Positions 25,309-38,790 are shown, numbered from the stretch's first letter. The stretch: DNA of 64,000 nucleotides from Acridotheres tristis (GCA_037013685.1 CM072905.1:4537491-4601490), one strand, 5' to 3'. The notes: a model not told the origin generated them from the sequence alone. Numbers and translations: made by a program.

Positions 25309-25353
25309 ATATCACAGTCTCACAGTTTAGATACAACTGTGAGACTGTGATAT
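25309..25353. repeat. perfect 19-bp inverted repeat, 7-nt loop
   Basis: atatcacagtctcacagtt (25309-25327) is followed by tagatac and the exact inverse, aactgtgagactgtgatat (25335-25353). It is the longest perfect hairpin I found in the window. Pairing stops abruptly on both sides. It is too short and too perfect for a typical conserved microRNA precursor, and it has no evident mobile-element ends. Confidence 0.95.
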
Positions 25354-28300
25354 CACATTCTTACAGTTCTTTGGATTTTATGAAGAACACCAATACACTA
25401 AAAAAAACCCTCAGAGGTGCAGTCTTTAAAGAATGATTTTTAGAAGGGTGAGAAATCCAAGCCTAACTACCAGCCCCTCCTGAAAATAGGCAATCTAAAA
25501 ATTGAATGCTCTGATATATCAGCACACAAGCTGTGCTAGGAGAATTGTGAGATACACAAAAAGGCAAGTGAAGCAGTTGTGTTTTCTAACACTCAAAGAA
25601 GCACAGATTCAAGCTTAATAATACCAGTCCACCACCACAAAGATTGCATAGAATTCCCTTTACTTATACCTGAATTTAGCTTTTAAATATAAGTAGTAGG
25701 AAAACCTGATTAATAGAATTCCAAATAATTTTAATATGAATTTAAAGAAATAGTTATACACCACTGAAAACAGAAATTTTGGTCAGAGTTTTTTCACAAA
25801 CTTACCTGTGAACCATCCAATGGCATTTTAATATGGAGCATTTTGTTCAGTAGCCTTTTGAAACTGATATGGAGAATACAACTGGAACTCTCAGTCAGAA
25901 TCATTCATAGAGCCCTCATGAGGAGTTCAGGCTTAAAAGTGAAATGAATCTTCTGTAATTTTATGTGAAATTCCACAGCTCCATGCAATATGATCTTCAT
26001 TCCATTTTGGGGGCTCCTACTTAGGTAGCAAATAATAACAACCTCTCTAAATTACTGCCTTTTGCATATCTCCTACAGATCTGCTGGCTCAGATCTTAGG
26101 TTTGCATAGGGACAACCTCCCAGTGGGTTACAGATATGAAACCTTTCTGCACATGAGAAATACTTACTTCCATCTCCTTCTTCAACCCCAGATTCAGCAA
26201 TTCAAACCAGAAAATCACAGCACAGAGACCAGCCCTAAGAAGCCTTGGCAGCACCGAGTGCTGCCAAAATGGAACAGAAAACTGTTTCTACATTCAGACA
26301 ATATTTCTAACTGTGCACAGGGCTCACACTAGATGACAGTGCAAGAATTAAATGTCACTTGCATACCAGAAATACTTTTGAAACGTGAAGTGGGAAATAA
26401 GGGAGCGATCACGATTATACAAGAAAATCCAATAGGGTTGCAGTAGCAAGCTTTGAATTTGCTTCACAGGGAAAGTTGTCTCCCTGCAAGAGATGGTTTT
26501 TCCAGTGCATGGTGCAAAGCCAAGTCAGTTCCTTTTAATTTCCTTCATCAAAGCAGCCTCTGAACTGTATTTCCAAGCAAACAATTATATAAAACTAGGT
26601 GACTTCTCAGAAAGGTTTTCCTTTTCTTGAAAAGCAATGCAGAAAATTAAGGAATTACTGTGCTGAAAATTAATACATCCATACGTATCCATCTTTAAAA
26701 AGTGACTGACAGTTCAAGCACATTAAAAATGAAACATTAGATACTCAAAATCAGTTTTCAGACATTATTAGAGAGCAATTCCTGAAGTATAACTACCAGG
26801 TAAATAATTTTCCGTAAACAGTACTTTTGAGAAAACTGCTTGCAGACGATTTCCAAGTAAAAAAAAGGTACAATTCACTGTAGCATTTGCTTCAAATTAC
26901 AGAACCAACTAATTATGAAGTAGTCTCTTTTAACATGAAATAATTAATACAGCTGATTAGTATACACAGATGGGTGAAAAAATTAAGCTTATGAGTGAAG
27001 TATGAAAGGAATGGAAATCTGAAAGTAATTACAATGGATTTTTCCCCCATTTTCTCTCTATTAAGAGTATTTTGTATTAGTTCTATATAAACTCATTTTC
27101 ACTTCTGTCTCTGATAAGACAAGCAGAAAACTGTTACACAATATCACCTATTTCAAATAACACCAGATTTTACACATTTTTAAAATCCAGGAACAAATGG
27201 ATAAGGAAATAAAAAACCTCAAATTGTGTTTCTTTGCAATTGATGAGTCATGATTAAAAAGTCAAAAAAGGACATTTGCATTATCTGTCTTGTTCTGAAA
27301 ATAGTACTGTATCAAGAATAAAAGATACAAAAATACCATCAAAAAACCTCAACAAATGAGAAATTAATATGATGAGTACAGGATCAGAAATTCCCATCCA
27401 AAGCTACTGGGCACTGTTAATTACAGCAGGCCCTGAGCCAGTCATCTGCTCCAGGAGCAGGTTTTGATTGGTTTAATTCTTTTGCTGGACAGCACAGAAG
27501 ACGTGGAAGACTCTTCTTAGCCACAGGCAGAACATTCTGCAACTTTTTGCTGATATTCCCTACTCAAGTGCCTTTGTTCTTTATTGGCACCTTGTATGAA
27601 ATCTGAAGAGTCAAGCAGAAAGTCTCTTTAACCCCCACTGGTATCATCACAGCAGCTGTCGGGGAATCCAGATGTGCAGATCCACCTATCACTTGTTTGG
27701 AGACAGATTTTCTTTTTTTTTTAATCCTGAAACACATTTTCTTTAAAAATTGCAAAGGCTTAGCTATATTGGTTTCCTAAAGGAAATCACTCTTGCATCT
27801 ACAACTTCTTCAATAAAGTTCAAGGCAGGAAGAGATGCTGAAAATTGAATTAGTACCAAAAGACAGACAAAGGATACAAGAAACCAAAATAGATGGAAGT
27901 TTAAATTCAGTGATGGAATAATTCATTGTCTTACAAGTAGCCATATTCTTAGAGAAATAATTCTCACAGCTTCAAACTGATACCATTTCAGTCAGTAGAA
28001 GAAAGTGAGGTGCTGATTTAGTAAATAATTTTGAAAGTCCCTATAGATGTGTATCTGGGCCATTCAATGATAAAACTTTAAAAGAAATGGTGCAGGATGT
28101 GTTAAGATTCATCTTTAGAATGGATTTGAGACGGGGTGTGGGTAAGGAAAACATACAGGGAACTTCTGAAAGCAACTTCTGATCATAGTTCTTCAATTAC
28201 AGCAGCAGTTCATAAACAGCTGAAAAAATAGGATACACTCTCTGTTAGGTGTATTCTGTGCCAGAGGAAATAGGAATCTGGTTTTCCAAAAGCTAAATGA

Positions 28301-31300
28301 AGCAGAGCTACATGGACTCTGTGTAACAATGAAAGCAACACTATAATTTATTGGATCTTGAAAATATAAGCAAACAATCCAGGATCTCTGCTTGAGTATG
28401 GGTATATATGCATTTATCTCAAGCTTCTTGTCTTTCTGGAAACCCTCCACAATCTCAGTCATTTGGATGAAGTATTATACAGTATTATAAATGATTATTA
28501 AATGAAATGAAGTTTATAAATGATATGAACTTATTGAAGAGATGGATAAAGAGCTGTCCAGGAGATTTCAAGTAACAAAAAGGTATTTTATAATAAGGTA
28601 GTTTATAATAAGAAATCTGTGCAACTGTTTAATTTGCAGTTTTTTGCTGCAATTCAGCAGCTGTTCATTACAGTCTGAAGATGCTTCAATTATCACCTCT
28701 GTGCTGTCTGGTTATAAGGTCATTGAAGACTCCTTTTAAAAGAAGTTGCATCAAGTTTCCTAAAGCAAATATTTAGATAACTGTTAGATTGTGTCGCTCT
28801 CTCAGAAAATCGGGATGTTGATTTTCTCCCTGCTTTGATGATCATCCTCGTGACAATATTCCTGTGAAATACAGTCCTTCAGAGAGGGACTGGGGATAAA
28901 CTGCTCTGGAGCTCTTCCTTTTATTTATGCTTCCTATTGAAAGATCAGAATCACGGTGCATTCAGCAAGAATTGTCACTGCCTTCAACACATGCAGGCTA
29001 TTATTCAGCAGAGCTGGCTGTCACCCAGAAAGACACTGCACTGTCAGTTTGCAAGCAGGTTAAAGCAAAATAGTTTAGTGATAACTTGTACCCAGAAATG
29101 TATTGCAGTGATCAAAATTGCTTTCTTGCATTCGGAATTTAAATTAAAAAAGTTAAAATTATAGGGAAACATTAAAAAGCCTTCTTTCACACTACCACTG
29201 ACTGTAAAGATAGGAATTTGGAGGACTTGTGAAATAGTGGAATGATAGCTTGGATCAAGCTTCAAAGTGCTGGTTAATATCTCATTAACTTTACTAGTGA
29301 AGGAATCAACCCTTTCTGATTGATGTCTTAATCATGTCCTAAACAAACCATAAAGCAATAATTTCATCAGCACTTGTACATTACCCTTCCCTCACAGCTG
29401 CAAAGAAAAACTGTTCTCTTACATCCATTCCTTCCTCTGTAAATTAAAAGGGAAAAGATATTTGCTTGATAAATGTAAGAGACACATTCATGATAAAATA
29501 TACAAAATTATCAGCAGAAAGATGTTCCACATAAATGGTGTCCTCAAGTGACCTTCTGTGAAGCTTGAATAACTCTGTGACATAGAACTGCTTCAAAAAT
29601 GAGGTAATTGAACGGATTTTTGAGCCAATTTAAATGAAACAGTTTTCAATGCAATTCCAAGCAAGTCTGCTAGATTATTAAACAGTGGATTTAATAGTTA
29701 ACAGACACTCCTTTAAGTTTCTAATGTAGCTGAAATAACTTCCATCCTAGGAAAAAAAACATTAGTAGAATGAATGCTGCTTTAATCTACATTTTCAGGC
29801 TTTAAGTTGCATTTTTAGTATTTCTTTCAGCTGCCTTCAGCCTGCAATGGCAAATACACCTACAGGCCCAGTACCACCAAATAATGTGAGGCTTTGCACA
29901 CGTTGAGGCTCATAGACTTCTCAGGCTAAATTATATTAAAGCACCTACACAGCCATTAAACCTCACTTTCCTTCCCCAGAGCCACTTCAGTAGTGACTGT
30001 AGGAAGAAACTGTTCTTTGATGACCTCCCTAGTGAATGAATAATTTTAGACTTTCCTGGATGATTACTCTTGTTTTGCCCACCCACTTATAACATCAACT
30101 ATAATAAGGCTATTTATGGTAACTACTACGAGATAAATTAAACCCACATTTGTGATTCGCATACACAAACCCAGCTCCACTTAACACAGCAAAAACCTTT
30201 GTGCCTCAAGAGGGCACTGACTGATGTGTGACTGAGAAGGCCATTTTAAAATGTGCCTCTTCAACCTATTTTGGGGATTTTTGAGTCACACAGCACGTGT
30301 AATTAAACAGCAGAAGCGTCCACACAGCTGCTCTTTGGTATCAAGATCAATGTGCCTGTCAAAATAATCAAAGATGCCCCCTTGGTCATGCAAAATACTG
30401 AGATTTCCAAGCATGGGTGTGATGCCAGGATTCACAGTGCTGTCCTGGAGCTTGGTACAACTCCAGCCACACTCATAGTAGCAGTCTTTTCACTAAATTT
30501 CACACCAAAACACATCCCCATTCGTTCAGGCCTCAAGAAGGCACTCACCTCATCCAACACCGCTGGTGCTACTGGATTTATAAGGATGTGTTTTAAAAAA
30601 TATTGTGAAAAACTAGTTTGAGGTTACAAGTGGTACCTCAAAGTTTTTCTCTGAGTTGACAAACAATTGTTTGGAACAAGGGGAGTATTTCTGACAGACT
30701 GGACTGAGTCTGTGGTGCTGCAGTTGGATCACTAACCTGGGCAGAGGGAAGCTCAGTCCCTCCACTGCAGCCCATGAGTTTCTATTATTATTATATTCTA
30801 TTATTCCTCAATCTTTTTCAGAGGAGAAATGTAAGAATGGATTGGAAAATTACAAAAGAAATGTACAACAGTCAAAGTTTCCAATTCTCATATCCCTTAG
30901 TAAGAAATTCATCCCTAAGCCCAAGAAAATTACTCAAGTGTTGATATCATTGTGTTTTGAGAAAAGCCTCAATTTTTATAAAGATCTTTCAGTGAAAACA
31001 GTACAGTAAGAATACATCATTAACTCCCATTTAGTGTGATGTGAATGCACCATAATGATCACCCTCTGTTTTGTGCACGAAATCAGCTGAAAGAAACTCC
31101 ATATATGAAATACAGAAGCTTGGAACATTCTGCAGTGTGCACGGTGGTTTGAAACAAGAAAAAAAAATGCTGCTGAAGTCTTTACAGTATTAAGATATGA
31201 ATAAGGAACATAAACATATACTACATGGTGAGTAATGAGCATAAAGCTTTCATCTTTCTTCGTGGGAAATCCTATGGAAGGCAAATAAACCCATAGAGAC

Positions 31301-32621
31301 CATTGTAGGAACCCATACCATACCATTTGAGAAAGCTTTCTTTTATCCCAGTAGCTGGCAACAAAATATGTGCATTTACAACAGATTTATTTTTTTCCCT
31401 TTTAATCTGTAACTAACTGCAGTTTTAAAGCCTCTCATTTGTTTAACTACCAGGCTGAACAAGGAAAGTTGGATTTAGAGAAAGAAAATAAATCAAAATC
31501 CAGTTAAATCTGGCACCTTCCTTGTTCGTTCTTCCCCAACAGTCCTGACTTAGGAGTGGTTATTCTCCCTTCTCTTCAGATCCTTCTCTAAGCTCTCTCA
31601 CCAGGATTTCAAAGTTAGATGATCAAATGTGGAAGAGAGGCACCTAATTTCTCACAGGCACTTCTGAAAGCTCCTGACTGGGTCTACAGTGAACAATTTT
31701 CTTTCTCTTCCCCCGCCCCCACCTTTTTTTTCCCCTAGCCTTTGATCTTTAGAAAGCACAAATGCCATTACAGTGAATAAAGTCATAGCCCACAGAGTCA
31801 ATCCCCTCCTATTTACCTCCCCCCTCGGCAGCCAGGCTGGCTTGGCTGGGCTCAGAGACAGCAGCAGGTATCATCAGCACTGTGACAAATGAGAATGTGT
31901 GTCAGGGGAGGCTGTTCAAACAAACACTTGGATGCTTGGGAACACAGACAGAAGAGCTAAGATCTAGCTTTCTTTTTGCCTCCCCTCTCTTTTCTTTCTC
32001 CCTCCACCTTCAAAACAGAAGATTAAGTTTGCTGTGAACATGAGCTGATGAAAAGAATTCAAATAGTGCTTTGAATAGTACCACTGGGAGAGTCACAGGA
32101 GAATTACAAATTGCTGCTGGAGACACCAGTCTCCCTTTACAGAAAGTTAACATAAAAGTACACATATCTTCTTTCTATAAGGTACTAACTTGTAAATTAA
32201 CCTTTAATGGAGTATAAATGATGTCCTGAAAGAACTGCTTATGCAGCTATATTTATGATCTAGAAAATTGCAAATATTTACAAGATTATAGGTGTTAATG
32301 GTCTGTCAAAAATGTTTGTATATTGTACATACATTAAACCTCAGTTTAAGACCACCCTGCTATAAAGACCACCCCATTTCTTGTCCCATATAGAATTTCA
32401 TTTGATTCCATATATTCCATTCCTTATAACGAGGCTAGGCCCCAGCATAGACCCAAACCATTCCAGAGAGGGAACTGCTCCACTGTAGGATCACTGGGAA
32501 GGAGAACACGTTTGAACACGTTTCAGCCTGTGTTCCCAGGCTCCCTGTGCAGCTGCCAGGGCTGTCAGTGTCATTGCCCCTCACTGAGGGACTGGGGAGC
32601 AGCTCCTGGCACAGCAGGGAA

Positions 32622-33144
32622 GGCAGAGCACATCTGGATTGGGCTCAGCAGCACTGGGCAGAGCAGAGCACAGCTGGAAGGGGCTCAGCAGCACTGGGCA
32701 GAGCAGAGCACAGCTGGAAGGGGCTCAGCAGCACTGGGCAGGGCAGAGCACAGCTGGAAGGGGCTCAGCAGTGCTGGGCAGGGCAGAGCACAGCTGGAAG
32801 GGGCTCAGCAGCACTGGGCAGGGCAGAGCACAGCTGGATTGGGCTCAGCAGCACTGGGCAGGGCAGAGCACAGCTGGATTGGGCTCAGCAGCACTGGGCA
32901 GGGCAGAGCACAGCTGGAAGGGGCTCAGCAGCACTGGGCAGGGCAGAGCACAGCTGGAAGGGGCTCAGCAGCGCTGGGCAGGGCAGAGCACAGCTGGAAG
33001 GGGCTCAGCAGTGCTGGGCAGGGCAGAGCACAGCTGGATTGGGCTCAGCAGCGCTGGGCAGGGCAGAGCACAGCTGGATTGGGCTCAGCAGCGCTGGGCA
33101 GGGCAGAGCACAGCTGGATTGGGCTCAGCAGTGCTGGGCAGTGC
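32622..33144 (+). repeat. 40-bp minisatellite, 12 full units plus partial ends
   Basis: Units of exactly 40 bp start at 32641, 32681 and so on to 33081, with a partial copy at each end. Each unit reads gggctcagca, a variable triplet, ctgggcagggcagag, then cacagctgga plus ag or tt. Units 1-4 and 7-9 end in aag, while 5-6 and 10-12 end in att, which suggests amplification of multi-unit blocks. Because 40 is not a multiple of 3, each forward frame cycles through all three phases; none meets a stop, which creates long spurious open frames of up to 325 codons. The array is GC-rich in an AT-rich region. Confidence 0.97.
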
Positions 33145-36100
33145 TTCCCTGCCCTGCACAGAGCAGCTCCCCCTCCCAGCACCCCTGCCTCAGTTTCCCC
33201 TCTGGGCTAACCGTGTTTTGGGGGAACACCCTCGGTGTCCCTGTGTGCTCCTCATGGCTCAGCCAGAAGGGAAACAGCTCAAGCTCATCCTGCTGGCTGC
33301 TCTCTGCCCCTGGCTTTGTGCTGCTGTCCCCACAGCAGGTGGACTCAATTGTAACTTTTCACTTTCGACATTCAGGTCTCACAATTGAGCATTATTTTCC
33401 CTTTTTTTATTTCCCCCCCCCAGTTTTTTTCTTTTTTTTTCCCACTACACTCATTATTGAAACTGTAATTTTCCTTAAACAATTTGCATTTGAGGTTTTC
33501 TATAATATCCCGTCTTTGAGTTAATTCTGTACTTGTTGCTGACTAAATTTTTTGATTTATAAATAATTATTAACATCTCTTTCATAGGAATGAGTTATAG
33601 CAACGATAATTTCAATACAGGCCAAAATACTCAAAGTGAGACAATAACTTGTTCTCTGTTCTCTGATCTATTACAGCTTCTTTTCTGGGCAATTGAGTAA
33701 CTTTCTCTGTTAGAAATTCGATCCTAACTTCTGAATTAAAATTTCTTTTTCTGAAAACATTGCAAAATAAAAAACAGTTGGACCATGTCAGTTGTGATAG
33801 TGAAATTTCAGAAAGGTCAAAGTTTGAATTTTGAAAGAGGAGAAACTATTTTTTGGAAATGTGCATAACTCAAAATGTTACAATTTTTAATACTTGTTTT
33901 ACAAACATCATTGAATTCACGCATAAATACAGCTGGGGAAAAATAAATACTTTGGGAACAAATACTTGGGGCTCTGCCCAGGTTTTATTGCAACAGATTA
34001 TTTTCTTTTGTAATTTATCATTTGCTGTGCATTATCTTGCTCAATGACTGGAAAAAAACCAATGTTCTTCTTTAGGATAAAAAGTCAAAGGAAAACTTGA
34101 AAAGGCTCTGTCCTCCCTGACCTCATGCACATTTTTATTGATATCAAATTGCTCATTTTTTTTTTGCCTTGCCATTTTCATTTTTATACCTGCTGGATCA
34201 GATCTTCAAATGATGTAAACTGGCATTGGCCTAATGGTTTCCATGAAAGTATCAGAGCTGAGGATCTGGCATTAATTACTGGGCATTGTCTGTTCTCCTG
34301 TGAGATAATGTAAAAGCAGTTCCTTGCTGAGCTTGAAAGAGAGTGATTGTAAGTTAAGTACAGAGATAAGGCTTAAGGGAGGTGATTTTAGGGAAAATGA
34401 ACTTCTGAGATTTTACACAGATCTTCAAATGATCTAATTATTCTATGCCATAATCTGTGCCAAGAGAATGACCAAAGTGAAGCTTCTCACAAATTAGGAG
34501 ACATTCGACTTTTTCAAAAATATAAAATTCATTTGGATAGCTCAATGAAATTATGCCATTTGGAATTTTCTGTTGCTTTACACACAGAATGAGCTGGCTT
34601 ACATTACTTTGGCTGCTAAAAGTGGTGGAGCAAAAAAACAAAGATTATATATAATTTTTGGTTTCCAAGCATTGTTTTTTTTGGCAGACATAACCAGACA
34701 CATTTGAAGTTTCCCAAATATTCCTCTCATTTTGAGTGCTTAGTTTTAATGAGTCTTCTCTCCGCCTTCTTCTAAGTTTATTCAACCCAAAGGACTTTTT
34801 ATACAAGTACCTAGAAAAACGTCAGGATTTTATTTTCATCAGGTTATCTCCTGGTGTGAAGGGTATCCAGAGAGGAGAAATCCAAAGACCAAGATCTCCC
34901 ACAGGTAAATGAGAGGTTTTGTTGCAGGCAAACCCTGCACATGTCACATTTTCTGTGCTTCCAAAGGGTATTTCCCAGTAAACCAAAGCATTATAAACTA
35001 TGTATTTATAACCCTGCTAGAGGACAAACAAAACCACCACAACGAGTCTGGGTCAACAAACCCTGAAGGCTCTACTATCGATTTCTAAGGATGAACACAA
35101 CAACCTGAGATGCCTCTTAATTTTCTCTCATCATCAGGGCACTGAACAATACATTTCCATGAATATAATTTGGTTTTTTTGCTGCCAATACTCCCACTGG
35201 AAGAGTCTTTTCCACCAGCAGATGGTCATATTCTGATTTGCCTTATGTAAACCTACACGTTTGGGGGTAGTTTATATTATGATAATTTTTTGTTGTTGTT
35301 GTTTGGACATGTATATTCAACTTAAGTGTCTTCCCTCCTGTTACTTATAGAGAGAGCGATTGTGGACTTTGAATTAATTAGTTGATTTCAACAGCAGTGA
35401 AATGTCTTTATGACATTCAAGCTTTTCCTCTGTAAAAGGAGGATAAAAACTCCTTCCTTTTGTCTCATCTCTATGTTCATTTTCAGACTGTAAATTCTTC
35501 CGGGCAAGAATTCTGTTAATCAATGCTGGTTTAGTGCCTACTACAATGGGTATCTTCTCACAGTGGGGAACTACTAGGCTACAAAAAAAAAAAGAAGTAA
35601 ATATTACTGATGGTAAAAATACAGCTCATTGACTAAAGGTGCATGAAAAGAATTTTGTCCTGTAGGACATCAAAGTTCTTAAAAATTCATATGTCAAGTA
35701 TTTCCATCTGAACTAAATTAGTTTTGTAGAACTAAGATTTCATGGCAAATAAAAATAGTATATCATCTTAATAAAAGCATCATGTGCGAAGGGAAAACAA
35801 AAGCAAGAAAGATATAATTTTATAGTACTTGCACAGTTCTTCTTACTCTGCACTGAAATTCAAAACTACCAAAGAAGCAGCCATCAACAGCCACATAATC
35901 AATCTCCTGCAAAGCTGGTGCTGCTCTCCAACTTATTTGATACAAAGGACAGTGGAAACAATAGGAAAGTTTGCAGGAGTGTAGTAAATAACTCTAATGC
36001 TTTGAATTGCAAAGGGTAAGCAGCCTACCAAAAGTATTTATCAAAGTCATATTGGGGGAAAGAAACATCACCAAACAGAACAGTGCAAGCCAGATGCTTG

Positions 36101-37403
36101 GAGATTAAATGGGGTCAAAAATGCAACCCTAATTTTCATAACATCCTCATAAAAATTCACAGGAAACTGCTTTCTGAACCTGTTTAGGAAGAGATTTTTT
36201 TTGAAAGTTAAAGGGGAGTTACAGATTGAGATTCTATTGAATAAGATCAGAATTACAGAGGAAGAGAAAAATAACCTGTTCATTAAATAAAAATAAGAAC
36301 ATAAAAATCAGTACAGAACAATGGCTAAAAGTAGTTGACAGTTGTGTCTAGACTTGTGAGATCAGATTTACATCTCTCAATTTGCACTTATGTTGAAGGT
36401 TCAGATCAGTCAGGTCTTTAACCCCTTCAATGAGGGAACTGACTTTTGTGAACTCCCCAGACTTGCCCCTAAATATGAATATAAAATAAAGTTTTTAAAA
36501 AATAGGCTTACTAATATTTTCAGCTCCTTTCAACACCAGTGTCTCTCCCCTTTATATATACACACGGTGCTTCTGCCTCATCCTTCAGTTCTTTATGATT
36601 TTTTAGAACTTAAAGGAAACGGATTTTTAAGTTCTCATGAAGCCCTTTAGCTGCCATTCAAAAAGCCATCTGACATTTTATCTCACTGCTAACAGTTCCT
36701 GTGCCAGCAGCATTAGGACAATGCCCAGAGTAATGACAGGCATTTAATTTTCAGGCTTTGATGTTGCAAAACAATGCAGTAAAGAGAAATTAAATCTTAA
36801 CAAATTGATTGATAATTTTCTATTAGACTTTGCCCTTTCATTTCTACCACGCCAATTTACCTCCTGCTGACTTGCAAAAGAAACACAGGGTAATTAATTT
36901 GCCTTAGTGGACAGTGAAGGAATAGAGAATGCAAATATGAGAGCCGTAGCCTTGGTGTATTTTGGCTGACACTTAGGCTGTATTTATTATCTGACAACAA
37001 TTTGCATGAAAGTGTAATTTTTCTAAAGCAAATTAATTTTCTTAAGAGCAGACAAAGAAGTTTTTAAAAAGTAAAAACCAGGCACATCTGAACGTACTGG
37101 CCACATTCTTTTTAGTAAACAGAGAATTTAGTAACCTGATATGTTTATAGGACATGCAGTGTAAATAAACCATGCATAGGAGTGACTACACAAAGCAATC
37201 TATTTCCATCAACTATTAAATAATCGATCATACTTTAAAAGGTCATATTTCTTCATCCATGGAAATACAGGAACGAATTTTCTTCTGTATTTCAGAAGGA
37301 AAAGAATCCCTAAATAATACTGCAGGTGAAGCCCAAGTTGCAGCTCTCTCTGAAGGACTCAGAGTGTTTGCAGAGCAGGGTTGTGCTTGGTGTGGCTGCA
37401 GTC
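33145..37403. other. non-coding stretch between the two minisatellites
   Basis: AT-rich DNA with no supported exon. A 16-bp direct repeat (cagatcttcaaatgat) occurs at 34199-34214 and 34418-34433. The part 36830-37060 is rich in TAATTA-type motifs and free of obvious repeats. Confidence 0.55.
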
Positions 37404-37935
37404 CATCCTCAGCACTGCCCTGTGCAAACCTGACCCTGCATCCCACACTGTGCACATCCTCAGCCCTGTGCAAACCTGACCCTGCATCCCACACTGTGCA
37501 CATCCTCAGCCCTGTGCAAACCTGACCCTGCATCCCACACTGTGCACATCCTCAGCACTGCCAGGACAAACCTGACCCTGCATCCCACTCTGTGCACATC
37601 CTCAGCACTGCCACTGCAAACCTGACCCTGTATCCCACTCTGTGCACATCCTCAGCCCTGCCAGGGCAAACCTGACCCTGCATCCCACTCTGTGCACATC
37701 CTCAGCCCTGTGCAAACCTGACCCTGCATCCCACTCTGTGCACATCCTCAGCCCTGTGCAAACCTGACCCTGCATCCCACTCTGTGCACATCCTCAGCCC
37801 TGCCAGGGCAAACCTGACCCTGCATCCCACACTGTGCACATCCTGACCCTGCATCCCACTCTGTGCACATCCTCAGCCCTGTGCAAACCTGACCCTGCAT
37901 CCCACTCTGTGCACATCCTCAGCCCTGCCCTGACC
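37404..37935 (+). repeat. 46-bp minisatellite, about 11 units with two linker types
   Basis: The unit is caaacctgaccctgcatccc, then acactgtgcacatcctcag, then a linker. The linker is either ccctgtg (46-bp unit) or a longer ccctgccaggg or cactgccac form (about 50 bp). About eleven copies of gaccctg(c/t)atccca are present. Units 1-3 have cacactg; most later ones have cactctg. One unit near 37841 lacks 17 bp between two cct triplets, a microhomology deletion. The array shows no coding signature, and a long minus-strand frame at its left edge is a by-product of the repeats. Confidence 0.96.
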
Positions 37936-38767
37936 CCATCTGTACTGCACTAATACTCGTGCTTGTAGCTACTCTGAGCATGTAAAGGCTGGAGAGTCAG
38001 GAGCACTTTCTGTGCCAGCACAGTTGGTTTGAGGGGCTCCTTCCCTCCCTCATCTCATTCATCCATTCTAAAATATCTCAGTGCTCTGTTTCTACAGCTG
38101 CTGTTTCTGACTGCAAGTGCTTCAGCTAGATGTGAGACACAGCCTTCGGGGCTCCTACACTAAATCCAGATCTCAATACTTACAGATGTGCAGTGCAACA
38201 CCTGTGCTGTCAGCTCAACACCACGGGAACATCGTGTCACACCTGCTGGGTGGGGATCATTGCTGTGCACATGAGGAGCTGAGCAAATCTGGTCGTGCAG
38301 GGGAAAAACAGACAGAGCCTGTGGAATGGGTTGGATCCTTCCTGAAGGATGTGACTTACTGAGTGTACCTGGAATTGAAAGCACATGTGGAAGGGCAGGT
38401 TTGCCCAAAACTTCTGGAGAGTGCCAGCTCTACTGCAGGCAGACAACAGCTGTAGTGAGTGCACTCAAATGTTTCTTGTAATAACTGTCTCACTAAAAAT
38501 GCCAATAGGTGCAGTTGCTAGTACTCCAGTTGGCCTCTCATGGTACCAGGATAAATGTTTGAATGTGTCAAAATACTGGAAGCTAAAGTTTTCATCCAGA
38601 AAGGGAAATCTGGAGGTGTGGCATCCCATATTTCTTCACAGTAAATGCCAGCATGAAGAATTGTTTCCAAATAGAAATTCCTGAGTCACTGCAATGATGG
38701 TAACATTAAAGCATGTTGTGACCCAAGTACAGCAGCTAAACTTTCCTGTACTGGAATTGTGAGCTGA

Positions 38768-38790
38768 TGTCCATGTGTAAAACATGGACA
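38768..38790. repeat. perfect 9-bp inverted repeat, 5-nt loop
   Basis: tgtccatgt, gtaaa, then acatggaca. A short hairpin in otherwise unremarkable DNA. Confidence 0.85.

Larger units (their letters stand above)
13296..32621. other. long non-coding stretch, intronic or 5' flank
   Basis: No supported exon was found. It contains the hairpins at 14623 and 25309, the CpG patch at 19615-20020, the GT and CT/CA microsatellites and the microduplication at 22925. The bulk is AT-rich unique-looking DNA with scattered TAATTA-type motifs. It could be a large ANKFN1 5' intron, since this gene has very long introns in mammals. Confidence 0.55.

Noticed and set aside
32512..33524. Open frames of 232, 325 and 249 codons on the plus strand
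   Set aside because: They are produced by the 40-bp tandem repeat, which has no stop in any forward frame. There is no start context, splice site or known domain.
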